DNA of 64,000 nucleotides from Bugula neritina (lineage: Eukaryota; Bryozoa; Gymnolaemata; Cheilostomatida; Bugulidae). The position numbers and the translations under genes are program-made. Location of the stretch: NCBI GenBank assembly GCA_964035545.1, contig OZ037765.1, positions 22,204,495 through 22,268,494 of the forward strand. The letters run 5' to 3'. A model generated the notes under the pieces. It was not told the origin of the DNA, made no database searches, and saw only the letters and a program-made list of their open reading frames with translations. This document shows, one piece after another, positions 38,260-61,588 of the stretch (position 1 is the first letter of the stretch; every line of letters begins with the position of its first letter).

Positions 38260-41200
38260 TACTTTTCTTTGATACTATTTTGTTTTATATAATAAACCTG
38301 TCTTATTTTTATAATCTATATTTTGTAGTTTTTAACAGATTTTTTGAAACTGATAGAGCATATGACATTACTGAATCAATGTTGTAGTATTTTGTTGATT
38401 GTAATATAAGTTTGCACAATAAATCTATGGCTGACTGTGAAACTTATTGTATTTGCTTTTAGCAAATTTATTTTGACAGCTACTGTAATAACATTTTATT
38501 CTTTTTCTCAAGTCATTAGTAGACTATTCAATACTACTTTTTATTAGCCTAATGTTTGACTTATTCCTGCGACATATCCATTGCACTGTTAGGTATTTAT
38601 TTAATACCTGCTGCTATTATGCCTTCACCAAGCTGACAACGTTAATTGCTTTTGATAACGTTTGCCTTTTATTGAAATCTATGGCCCATCCAAAAGACAA
38701 TATACAAGGTTTTGTAATAAGAAATAGTCAATATTTTTGACACAACACAACACTTAGGATTGTCAACAAGTTATGTTTGTTTCTCTTAAAAGACTGTAAA
38801 ATGTCACAACATCAATAAACAAAGAAATTGAAAGGACTTGACTAATGATATTTATTTACGATCACACTGAACATTGACACTGTAAATGATATTTCATACA
38901 ATTATAAAAAATAGATGTTGGCAATATTGACAAGCACTAATGGTATTAATTAATTAAGCCACAACTTAAACTAATTTTACTTTCTTGCTCTTTCTTGTGT
39001 GTATTCAAAACTGGTGTGTAAAAAACCACCTGTTTAACCAGAATGTGCTTTAAATTGGACTATTAGAGAAACCTTCAAGTAGCCCCAAAATTTGACAACT
39101 CTATAGCAAACTAGAACTACTTGTCTTTTATTCAATGAACCTTAATCACCGTTTCAGTGCAATACACACTTCAAATTCTTTTCATTCAAATTACATTTGC
39201 TACAGTTTAATTAGTAAATATGCATTGCATTCACAGTTATCCTCATGCCTTTTGCCTGACATCTATTTAGCCATTGAATTATGAATATATTATTTTAGTT
39301 GGTTATAATCGGTCGCATAGATAAATAGAAGTGGCAAAATTTTTGCTGAACAAACAAGCAAAAGGTTTTAAACATTTTTGTTTGTTTGATAGAGAAATAG
39401 TTTAATTAAGAAATTATAGACCACTTTGCCAACTACCTCAGCTAATGTTACAAAATTATATATAACTATGCTGCCTGTTTCCATGATGCCTGACCTTCTT
39501 CGATTTAAGACGTTATTGTTGGGCTTGAAAAGTTACTGCTGAACTAAGATGTCTTTTGATAACCAAAACTGCTACCCACTGAGTTACACCTGCTTTCTTG
39601 CCAACTTGTATGTTATGCTTTCATTTTTTAGACAAACAGCCTTAATAAATGAACACAGCCTAATTAATGCAAATTACATACTTAAATTTAATTTGCTATC
39701 ACCTGTATTTCATTTATGCAAGTTGAATAAACTGTACAACACATACTATAGTAATTTTAAATAGATTAGAGCTAAAGGCTTAGTTTTTATACAAAAAATT
39801 ATAATAATAATATATTTGAGCAAATAATTTGGTCAAATAATTTACTATAATATGTTGAGTAGTTTGTTGCTTCATCTTTAGACTATCTGCCACCATCTGC
39901 ACTAGTATTATAATACGATGTAATGCTATAATTATACATTATAAAGTAATTTTTAATAATATCAAGTGAATATTTTAAATAACATGTGAAAGTGTTTATT
40001 GCTCAAAGGAAGAATTTAATAAGCATGAAGTGCAATAACAGGAACAAAATGTTATCTTGGTATATTATTATAAAATATTTTTTATGATAAAATGCTTACA
40101 ACAATTTCATCATTTGATAACGATTTAATACCACTAACCACTGCAAATTCATTTATACTTTTGGAAAAGTCTACATTCAATAACTGTAATGCCATTAGTG
40201 ACCTTCATGATTACCTAAATTTTTAATTTAGTAATTTGTAATCCCAATACTGTTTTCTCCTATCAAACCTCTGCGTTCATACTTTTCAAGAAATATAAAG
40301 AAACAACATGCAATCTCATTGCATGCAGCTGCATCATCAACTAGCTAACTCCAAAGTTGCGTCTTTTTGTTGTGATTCACAATAACTAAATTCTTCATGC
40401 CATAATCCGATACATTTTTGTCTTTTCTTTTCAATTATGTTGTAAATATAAAGTTATTGATGAAGTAAACATTAAGAATTTTGACTTGTTGATTTAGAAG
40501 CTAGAAGTATTGATGAGACTGGGTACATGCAATTGATGATGCTGTTTGCATTTCTCTCATTGGCAATATAGCAAACTATCATTATTGGCAGTTGCAATTT
40601 TTGACGATACATGAACAAGTTTAAATAAACACTAGAACCGGATCTTAGAACCAGGAATCTGTTAGTTTTAAATTTAAAAGTATAACAATTGTTACCAATA
40701 TATAAAGAATTCTTATTAGTTAACTCACGATGTTGTAGAGCCAAACTTTATATCTTGTTACATATTTTTTAAGATGCACAATGATATGAAAGCTAACATA
40801 TTAACTTAATTCAGCAATAATAGCTATGATGTCTTTTTAGCCACAAGCGTAAACATTTACAAACAGTATAATTATTACATCAACACATTTATAGATGTAT
40901 TGAATAAAGCTACAAATTTTTAGTCAAAATATATCGATTAAATAAACATTAATGTAAACATAATGTTATTAGGAGCATTTAATGGTTAGATACCATAAAA
41001 CTAAAATAAAGCTTATCATATTTCCACGATCATTTTTAAGCTCTTCTAATTAATAAAAATTTTAGCCTTTTTATTAGTATCAATTTATATGTCTTAAAGC
41101 CACAAGACTGTGAAGAGCAAACGCATATCAAACAAAGCACATGTGTACAAATTAAAGTAATTACTTCTAGAATTTCAGAAGCGGTGTTTAATGTACATAT

Positions 41201-43632
41201 TTTGTGCAAGAATATTTTTTGTAAAACAACAGCAGGTTGGCTTAGAGTTTGAACAGTGTAATTTCACTTATATTTCAGGTATATTCAAGTGTTTATACTG
41301 CCGTGCTAAGCAAGCATGTTCATCACATTATATTTAAAAAAAGTGGCCAACTATTTAGTTAGTGTTTTTGGCAATGTCCTTAGGCACAATAGAACAGCTT
41401 TGATATATCATGCTGATTTTAGCCATGTTAATAGCTTTTAATTGTCCTGTTATTTCACTGGGTTCTTTTGCTCTTCACTCCCTCTTCCATTCAATTAAGA
41501 AAGTTTAAAGCAAACAACCGAGTGGTGACATGACAAATAGCATTATTTCTAATGTAAATTTCAATGTTTAATTTGCAGTAGATATCGTATTCATTATTTG
41601 TCAAATACATTTTTCACTATTAACAGATACAAAGCAATGATTTGTGCAAAATAAATGCAGCTGTGTGCGAGTCATGTGTTTAGCCTACTAGTGTTGATAT
41701 AAAATATTTTAAAGTGCTCCTTGGAGTTTTAAAATTCACATGCAAATGTGTCAAATGCTCCAAGCTCTAGTATTTAAATATAAGTCAAGTTACGCAAACT
41801 CTAATGTTACAAAGCCTCCAGTATTTCTTTTAAGTTACATTTTTACTCGTATTACTTATTGCTTTCTTCCAATTTGCCATTATGCATTTATTTATATTCT
41901 CATATAACCAATTACACAATTCAAATGAAATCATCTAATGAATAACATATATCAATTTAATGCCTTATATTTTAATAGCCCTAAAAATGTCTCCCACAGA
42001 CTAGTTTTTTGATAATATATAACATGTGAATTGCGTGATGGCCATAGAGAATCTAAAGTGCTTACTGCACAATATATATAGATACTTCTTGCCCCATATA
42101 ATAAACATTTTAATAAGCATAATATAGGTAATGCCTTTGTTTAAAAAGTATGAAAATATTCAAATTAACGAGAATCTAAAATCACAAAGCACTCCCACTA
42201 ATTGTAAGCATTAATAGAGCATTATTAGTATATATGCAGGCTAGCAATATCTCCGTTGAATTTTTGCAAATTTGCCGCTATAATCTGTGCCATTCTCTCT
42301 ATAACAAGCTATGCAGTGCTCTGTTTATATCAATCAGTGTTTTAAATAAATCTAAGGTTTAAAATAAAATTTGATTTGAACTTTGGTGCAAGTCAAATTA
42401 TATATACGTATACAGGGATGTAGTGGCAAAAATATTCTAGGCCATACTCTCAGGCTGGGGGTCCAGGGGGCCAGCGAAATTTATGATATTCTCAGTGAGG
42501 ATGCCTTAACTATCCTGTGCACTAATCATCAGTAATACTTTGAAAAATATGCCCATACGGGCGTATGGCCAAGAACAGCCTATTTTCTTCTAGGCCATAC
42601 GGCGTATGGGACCGTATGGGTACCACTACATCCCTGTACGTATATATATGCATTTTTGATAGTTGTAAGTTTTGCTACCATATAGATAAATAGCAAGTTT
42701 TTACTTGTGAATGTTCCAACTATATAAGAACTTCTGAACATATTATTTGTATCAAGTCACCTCACAAGCATGGCTAAAAAGTTATCCAACATTCATAATC
42801 AATATTAAAATAATATATTCTTATAGTTTTGTAATTATCATGCTTCTTTGATTAGAAGAACATTAAACCTAAACACACCAATTCTTGTTACACTGAAAGA
42901 ACGGGATCTTTATATGTTAGAATGCTCAGAGCAGCTAAAATTAAATTTGTGTCATATTTAATTGTAATGCTTCTAGAATTTAAGTCAAGATGTGATGTTT
43001 CCAGCTACTGTACTTGATACTGTTAGTATAGTACCACCTGAAAATGGCCACTGGGCAATTTAATGGCTACAGATTGAAATTTTACTTGCTATGCTAGACA
43101 TGACATACGATAAAAAGCAATTCTAACTTAAAAACTATCATTTAAAATACTCAATCCATCACACAGCTGCAAATTAGTTAAGAACATCCACATTTATTTT
43201 GCTTTACCATGAGCACAGAAAGTAAACTTATGACAGTAGAAAATAGTAAAGGAGAAACACCTCAGATTCCAATAGAAACTAATAAGACAGATATTTTATA
43301 TATTTTTATGTAATAAGCTGAAATGGATAAAATAAATATAGTGAAAAGAGTATCACAGAAAGTACACATTGATTGTTCTAATGTGTAGGTATAAAACTTG
43401 TGAGATATAATTGCTACGCGTGCGGATATATACGTACAAGTATACGATCAACTATCTAAGAGCATGTAGATTAATTGACATGCTTGTATTAATACTACGT
43501 TCTGTAATAACTAGTAAGGATAACCTTATGATGGAATGAGAAAAATCAGAGTATGAAATCAGCAGAGAAATTATCTTCTTAAATGCACAATACTGGACTA
43601 GCATGTAAACAACTATTCTGGGAATATCATGC
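38260..43632. other. Intergenic region between convergent FOXL1 and GMDS
   Basis: No supported exon on either strand over 5.4 kb. It holds the 3' UTR of the forkhead gene, a hAT-like MITE (42405-42644) and otherwise AT-rich unique-looking sequence. TTTATT at 43193-43198 reads AATAAA on the minus strand and could serve GMDS. Distal enhancers of the forkhead gene could lie here, but nothing in the sequence shows it directly. Confidence 0.5.
42405..42644 (+). mobile_element. Non-autonomous hAT-like MITE, family B (with target duplication)
   Basis: The element is 42413-42636 (224 bp). Its ends are perfect inverted repeats, CAGGGATGTAGTGG and CCACTACATCCCTG, and it is flanked on both sides by the 8-bp duplication TACGTATA (42405-42412, 42637-42644). 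Internal GGCCATAC and CGTATGG motifs recur. No coding capacity. It is unrelated in sequence to family A. The perfect duplication suggests a recent insertion. Confidence 0.93.
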
Positions 43633-54162
<10,530 letters not shown>

Positions 54163-54649
54163 TTTTCTCAGCAACAAATAGCAACTGTAAGAGATAGCCA
54201 TATAATGTAGAGCCATTAAATTGTGGCATGGCCAGCTTTTTTTATTTTTCCTTGGGTATTGCATGCAAGATTATTTCATAAGCTGCTGAACAATGGTAGG
54301 GTCTGATGAGGTAACATTGATCAACAGTAGCCTGATCAAAGTGAGAGCACTCATACACAGTATCTTATGAGATTACAATATACAGTGCAAAGGAAAACTT
54401 TGAGCTTTTAACTATAACAAAATCATCATCTTTATTTTCGGTTTGAAAGTTTAACATAAAACGGCTTCTAACTATCAACCGCAATTATTTTATAAGAAGT
54501 CTATCCAAACAAATTTAAGCTTAAACAACTACATCCGGTGCAAGAAAGATAAGGTACAAAGGAAATTTCACAATAACAACAAATAATCAATTTTATCTCA
54601 TCAAACAGAGGGCATTAGTTTTGTAGCTCCTATTACTATGCAAGTTGAT

Positions 54650-54691
54650 AATTATCAATTAAATTGATATTTATCAATTTAATTGATAATT
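54650..54691. repeat. 20-bp-arm inverted repeat
   Basis: Arms 54650-54669 and 54672-54691 are perfect complements built from ATTGATA/TATCAAT, with a 2-bp spacer. Pure AT context makes a chance origin or slipped duplication plausible. Confidence 0.85.
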
Positions 54692-55179
54692 TAAAAAAGT
54701 AATCACATAATAAATAACGATCATTAATCTAAATCAAAATGCCGATTAGACCTGCCAATGTTTATATTTATATAACCATATTCAATATTGATATTCAATT
54801 TTACAGTCACCGAGTTAGCCACGGTCACGTTGATACTCACAGTCATAATCAAACTGACACTAAAACAGTCATACTCAACCACAACTCAGCCTTTAGTTGT
54901 GGCTTGTAGTAATAGTAATAAATCATATTATATATTGAATTTGATAGCCCTAGTACTAGTAAAAACACACTTAAAGTTAGTAACAGTTACTCAGTCTTAT
55001 TCACTATCTCATTTTATTATACTAAAGGTTAGTGGTACACTATGACCATTATGGTACACACACATTATAGTCAGTGATACTATAGTAATAGTAACTGCAA
55101 TACTTATACTTAACCAGTATATTTAACATAAAGTTAATAACTTGAAGAGTTGAAATTGAACTTGAAGAAAACTCAAGAC

Positions 55180-55310
55180 TATTAGTATTACTAACACTAG
55201 TAACACTAAGTATATTAATACTCTACTTATACTTATTTAATTTAATATTACTATTACTATTAGTATCAGTATGAGTTATAGCTATAATTAGTACTACTAT
55301 TAGGCTATAC
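55180..55310. repeat. Degenerate (ACTATTAGT)n array
   Basis: Runs of ATTACT and ATTAGT units with interspersed ACACTAGTA, ending just before the SINE-like copy at 55339. Confidence 0.65.
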
Positions 55311-55338
55311 AATTAAACTTGAAGTTAATAAAAACTTA

Positions 55339-55498
55339 CGGCAGTGAGAAAACCCCTGATGGAAGGGCTTTTTGCTAAATTGGGCTAAGGACTTAATTTA
55401 GATGGGGCACAGAAGCAATTATAAGTGGATGTTCTTTCTAACATCATCAAGGTTTCATCTCAGATAGACGCTTCCCAGTTAAACGCTATTTTTTATTA
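55339..55498 (+). repeat. SINE-like element, plus-strand copy
   Basis: Head GCAGTGAGAAAACCCCTGAT followed by GGAAGGGC, body GGGCTAAGGACTT and CAATTATAAGTGGATG, tail CAGATAGACGCTTCCCAGTT and CGCTATTTTTTA. The head and body match the repeat at 29135-29345. The tail matches the minus-strand copy at 55849-55978. Confidence 0.75.
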
Positions 55499-55848
55499 TG
55501 GTACAATATAATGTAGTAATATACCTATAAATAATTGATTACTAAACATGAAATAATAGTTAATATGCATTATCTGGAATAACATTCCAATTTTCACAGA
55601 TTTTTGTGGGACTTCAAAACAGCAATACATTAATAATAGACATTATCCTTAATGAATACTTGGTAATGAAATATTTTTTTCAAATAAAAAGTATAGAAAA
55701 TGTAAATTAACAAGTTAACCTAATGCAAATCAAAGGAACTAATTTCAAGATTAAATAACAAACAATTGATCCAAATTTATTTAAATATACAGATATTCCA
55801 ATAACATTAAAATAAATTGCACATAAAACACATATATTATACCAAAAT

Positions 55849-55978
55849 AAAAAATAGCTTCTAACTGGGAAGTGTCTATCTGGAATGACACCATCACCAA
55901 TGTCCTTTGCCGATTTGGACCCATAACTTTGTGCTTGCTAAGCAAATGCTCTAACCCTTAGACCATGGCTTGAAGTTA
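55849..55978 (-). repeat. tRNA-derived SINE, minus-strand copy
   Basis: Read on the minus strand, the head contains an RNA polymerase III A box TGGTCTAAGGG (55965-55955) and a B-box-like GGGTCCAAATC (55922-55912) at tRNA spacing. Next come CATTGGTGATGG, the tail CAGATAGACACTTCCCAGTT and an A/T-rich end. The tail is shared with the plus copy 350 bp to the left, so the two lie in inverted orientation. The head is too degenerate to be a functional tRNA. Confidence 0.75.
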
Positions 55979-56830
55979 CTGCTATACTAATATTATTAAC
56001 ATTAACTAAGTCTAGTAGTAACACTAACAGTAATAGTAACTGTAAGTAATACTAAATCTAATACTTATACTACAACTATATCTATAAGTATAAGTTATTA
56101 TTAACATTATAGTTATACTTATACTTATAATATAAGTTATACGTAGGGTAATGACTAATGCTAAGTCTAACAGTAATACTAATACTATCATGTTATTCTA
56201 GTAAAACTAATAGTAATAGTATTAGTGACTAATACTATTACTATTACTATTAGTATTACGGTTACCTGTGAAGTAATAGTAGTACTAGTAGGCTACTAAT
56301 ACCGTAGTCGTAACCAATACTTAGAGTTAGTATAACTTATTAAGTTTAACTATACGTATGTCTTATAGTAATACTAATAGTATCACTATTAGTATTAGTA
56401 TTACTATTACTATTAGTATTAGTATTAATATAACTATTAGTATTAACTAGTACAAGACTAAGAATATCAGTAACTATAAGTATAACTATAACATAAGTAT
56501 AAGTATAAGTATAACTATAAGTATAAGTAATAGTATAACTGTAAGTCTAATGCTTAGCTTTATACTTAGAGTTATACTAATACTTATATTTATAAGTTAT
56601 AGTAATAGTTATACTTATAGATGATAGTAACGCTATAACTATAAGTATAACTATAACTATAACTATAAGTATAACTATAAGTAATACTATTACTTATAGT
56701 TATACTTATAGTTATAGTTATACTTAGTACTACTAGTATTACTATTACTATTACTAATAGTAATACTAATAGTAATAGTAATACTAGTAGTACTAATACT
56801 AGTAGTAGTAAGTACTAGTAGTATATAACT
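55978..56830. repeat. Long degenerate hexanucleotide array
   Basis: About 850 bp built almost only from AGTAAT, ACTAAT, AAGTAT and AACTAT type units. Sub-blocks run (AATAGT)n to (ATAAGT/ATAACT)n at 56480-56730 and back to (AGTAAT). Several stretches are self-complementary (ATTACTATTAG with CTAATAGTAAT), so long imperfect hairpins are possible. Confidence 0.85.
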
Positions 56831-59800
56831 ATATTTAAAATATAATCTTCAACTTTAAGCAACAACAAAAGTTAAAGTAAAACTAAAACTTATTCAAATT
56901 GTAGTTTGACTGTAACTATAAGTAATAAGATTAGCTTAATCTTACAGTTAGATCGCCTAATTGTAAGTAATTGTAAGCAATCTAACTTGAAAAAAAAAAC
57001 TAGATTAACTTATAAGCCTTCGTGGCGGACTCAGATTTTATGTTAATGAAATTTCTTTTTCTTCAAGCCTAATACCAATGCAAACAAAAAGTATCATTGT
57101 TTTTATAACTGAAATTATATAATTAAAGCTTTGGTTAAATTACAAATTAAATACGCAAAGGTTATTTTTGTAGCGTTTACAGTTTATCTTTGTTTAAGTG
57201 CATTGCAAAACCTTGGAAGACACAACTCCGCAAAAACACATCTTACCCGAGCAGACAACATCTACTGGCAACATTCCGTGATAGTGCGAGAGAGAATAAC
57301 CGTTAGGTTGTTGAATTAGATTTAGACATAAATCAATTACAACTTTGTTTTTTTTTGTTAATACTTTATTTAGACTTAGTTTTGATTAGCTCAACTGCAA
57401 TCAGTTCAGACCAACATTAAGCAAATGCACTCACGTTTTTTTATCAAACTTGTTGTTAGTTAGTCTATTATTGGTAAACTGCAAACTGTAGGAAAGCTAT
57501 TTTCTGGTTTTCTGATTATGAGCAAGTTGTGCAAAATCTACTTCGAGATGCAAAAAGCTTGCTATAGTAATATATATCCATTATAAATGTGTGGTTTCAC
57601 TAGGAACTGCGTAGAATCTATATAACCGGTTTAAGAGGAGCAACTACTGCATTTGCATTAAGTCAGCAATAAAATGTGACAGCATAAAATATTCAAAGTA
57701 GCTATAACTTTAGTTTACACATGTGCACAGTCACCAGACCAGGCTTTTGAACACAATAACTCAGAAACTATTATTATTTAAATACCTTCCTGAATGAAAG
57801 AGAACAAAAAGAAAGGATCTAGTGATAAAATTGACCCAGATCTAGATAATCTCCTCAGGAGTCATCCCCCTCACAATAACTGGAGTTCTTGGCAACACAT
57901 GCAAAACTGAATGACTCTACTTGAGATAGATGCAAAAGTAAGGCAGGTTGACACAACAGACAATTCTACTAGAGTCAGCTGACATCTTGAGAAAATTTTT
58001 ATTCCCCCTTTAGTCTAGAGGGTGAATGGTAGAAGACAGCGTCAGCTTAAGCTGTGACACAACCAATAATCATATTACTCTTATTCTATTGTGCCAAATT
58101 TTAATAATATATGCAATTTTGCAACATTGTATACTAATGGTATATATTTGCACAAAAAGAGTTTGTATAATCTTATTATATTGTGATCTAGCAAATTTTC
58201 TCCTAAAGTATGAACCAATACAAAATAGGTCTCTTATATATACACTGTACATATAAACATATATAAATATATATCCTATCGCATATTATATGGCATCTAT
58301 GAAAACTAAATTATACATAATGTTGTCTGATGAATAGAAAGAGGGAGGGTAAGGTATGAAAGGGTAGGGGATAGGGTAGAAAGTAGACTGTAGGCAATAA
58401 ATACATAGTGTTATTGCACATGTGTTTACAATAATACACATGCTTGAAGTAATAAATTTAGAAACTAGGAGGTTATTACAGCCAAGAAGCGCCAGGTGGG
58501 TTTTGACATCAACTTATTCAGTAGCAAGCTAATGTCATCTGGGCATTTTCACACTTCTTAAGATAACTCAAGTTAAAAGCTAAATGCAGTAATGTGAATT
58601 TTGAACAAGCATTAGTAAGTTGCAACGATAATTTAGCGGTGTGTGGTATATTATAGTGGGTGAATAACTGTGGTTATATAAAGCAAAGTGCTAATAAATT
58701 GATTTACTAATTATTGATTAATTGATTTATCATGCCCTGTTGCAAATTGTACACTTATTGACTCTTTACCCCATAGTTAAAAGGATATATGTTAAGCATT
58801 ACTAGATGATCATAAGATGGAAGAAAATTAACGTGTCATGGTGATTACATAAGCTTTAGCTAGCTACCATATTGAAATGAAGCTTTGTGGTAGTACCTCA
58901 TCACCATTCAGCTTATACAAATAAAGTTTTGAATTTTTGCCACACTTTTATGTAGTTGCTAACTACTATAATTTAGTAGAATGCATTTGCTTACGCAAAT
59001 ATAAGCGCATAACTGATGAAGTCTCATATATATATTTTATTGCATTTATATTATTTTGATTAGTTTCACTATTAATTATTTTTAGATTTTACAGCTGCTA
59101 TAAACTATACTACGCTGGTACAGGATAAACGTTAATATACAAGTGAATTGCCCATTACACTTTGCACAAAAATCTAAAACCATCCTTATAATGTAGATTA
59201 GATTTTTTCATTCATAACAATGTCATCACCCAAACAATATTATTTCGGAGCAAGTTATAAAGCTAGGTTTAGACATAAAATATATAAACTCCTCTTTGAC
59301 CTGAGCCAATATGCTAAAAGCAAGCTTGACCTTGCATCCTGAAAACAATCATTTTGAGCAGCTAAGAGTTTAGCCAATATTAAAACTCTTGCCAAGTTAA
59401 AGTTAGAAATTTTTTTTCTATAAACTTATAAAACCTAAAAGGATTCATGCACTGTTACATATTACACGTATATCCCGTCTTTCTGTTTAGTTTGAATTGA
59501 AACATTTGAATATATTCGCGTCTCCACTAACTTCTGCGATTAAATGGGCCCCATAATTACATTTTTTTGAATGACGCCCCATATAATTTTTCTATTTTCT
59601 TATTAAACTTTTTGATGAGATAAAACAAATCAAAACTAAGCAAAACATCAATAAAACATTCATTCACAGTGAAGAAAGCAATGAAATTTGTATCTATCAT
59701 TTGAATCAAACTGACTAGTGGTAGAGTTATTATAAGTTGCATTTTTTTCAATTTTCTTGTATGTTTACTTGTATTGTTAAAAGTTTATAGGTTTGAATTC

Positions 59801-59907
59801 AAAATTTGATTTATTGATTATATTGGCTTGAATTTATTATTTATTATTTATTTATTATTTATTATCTTAGCCACACTTAATTATCGTTCTGACACAGCTT
59901 TGGTAAA

Positions 59908-60250
59908 CTCTAGAGCAGGGCTGTCCAACAGGCAGCTCCGAGGCCGGGTGTGGCCCCAGCCTACATTTATGTTGCCCTCAAAGGCAAAACAAATACAATC
60001 ATTTTGCATAAATATATGAATTGCAGTAAAAAAAACCACTTTTTGAATACCTAATTTATATACATGCTACAAAATTTATTGGGACTTCATTGTGTAATGA
60101 TCCATTGAAATTTGAACTAATATAATTCAAAAAAATATTGATGTTGTGGTCTCCAGCTCAAGCTACAGTTTATACACTGGCCCTGATACCGGAATATTCC
60201 ATTTCAGTGGCCTTTGCTCCAAAAAGAGGTTGGACACCCCTGCTCTAACA
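59908..60250 (-). mobile_element. Non-autonomous hAT-like MITE, family A copy 2
   Basis: The element is 59916-60242 (327 bp), in inverted orientation relative to the copy at 7972-8310. Read on the minus strand it begins CAGGGGTGTCCAACCTCTTT and shares internal landmarks (GGCCACTGAAATG, GATCATTACACAAT) with copy 1. Its other end is CAGGGCTGTCCAACAGGCAG, identical to copy 1 over 20 bases. Flanks CTCTAGAG and CTCTAACA are a decayed 8-bp duplication (5 of 8 match). Confidence 0.9.
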
Positions 60251-61588
60251 CATCTGAGGTGAGGTGAAAGCAAATTCAACTAGAAACATGTTGTTGAATG
60301 GCCAGCTGCATATTCTAGCTAGTTGCTGTTGTTTTAAGCTACGGGTTGTTACTTTTCTACTTCAAAATTTTAGTGATAAGAGTATTTACTCTTAACATAC
60401 AACGTGGCTGATAGCGGGTTATGTGAACATACGCATGGCACACTTAGTAGATTATAGAAATAGTATAAATATTCGAACATGCTGGTACCCAGACGTTTAT
60501 GAAATCTGCCATTCGTAGTAGAATCATGTGTCAAAATTTACTGGTGAGTGACAGAGATTGAGGTTGCTTCATGCAGTTACTCAATCTTCTAGCAGCTTGA
60601 CACTCACCCATACTTCAACAAGGCGTACTCAGAAGCTGGGGCTTGCGGAGATGAGACTTTTTCTTTTGTCAAGAATTATTTTGTAAGTTCATTTGACAAA
60701 TAAATTTATATAAAATCAATATTTTTAACTCATGCAAAAAGATATAAGTTTTGCTATAACAAGCAAGGACTAAGGCAGCTATGGTGAGAAACTGTGAGAA
60801 ATGGTGAGAATAACAATTAATGTATTATACAATGTTGTAATGATACCGTTAGCAAGATGACACAAACTGTGTGTTGTTACACAATCATTCTAGTTTGTTC
60901 GTCTGGCTCACGTTATTTAGTCAACAGATGTTCAACATTTTCAAAATTTTATTGCAAACTTATCATACTATATATAATACAGCTAATAAATAGTTCATTG
61001 TGATATAAATTATAACACATACAGCATTACAAGTTGAATATTATAAATACGTTCTCTGGTTAACGTTTGCGGTAGGAACAGAGTTAGAGCAAAAGAACTT
61101 TGTTCATGCCGGCTCGCGTTACTCAGTGAATTTGATTCAACGACAAAGCATGCAACTTGTATTATTGGATCTGGATGATAAAAAGGGAACAGCTAAAACA
61201 GAGTTACTACAAAAATAATATGTCAATCCATATAACTGTTGAAGTTGTTATGAAAATAAAAAAACATTTTGTAAGATATGCGATATTATTTGATAAATAA
61301 GCTATACATAATATATCATCGCGTGCATCAGAGTCATTTGAAAAACTTACCTTTAATATATTAACGGTAAACTGTTCAAACATGCATTCATGGGATAGGT
61401 GCAATAATGAAGAAATTGAGAAATGTAGCAAAAGAAGTTATGTTCTTACAAAAATTTCAACACGTTTCCTAAACCCAAATCTAAAAAAAATTTGAAGAAT
61501 TTAGGTTATCTCAATTTCTCTACTTTTGCACATAACAGGGCATTTATATAGCACGGTAGGAAACAGCTTGGGTGAAAGCATGCATTTT

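Larger units (their letters stand above)
54163..61588. other. Gene-free, repeat-rich region upstream of GMDS and downstream of the homeobox gene
   Basis: No exon could be supported over 7.4 kb. It contains the GMDS promoter (right after 54163, no TATA obvious), a 20-bp-arm palindrome (54650-54691), hexanucleotide arrays (54790-56830), two SINE-like copies, a family A MITE and a weak hairpin (60543-60608). Sequence at 57000-59900 is AT-rich without visible structure. Confidence 0.55.

Noticed and set aside
55900-55978. Possible functional tRNA gene (minus strand)
   Set aside because: Although A and B boxes are visible, the arms do not pair as a cloverleaf and the sequence continues into a SINE tail shared with another copy.
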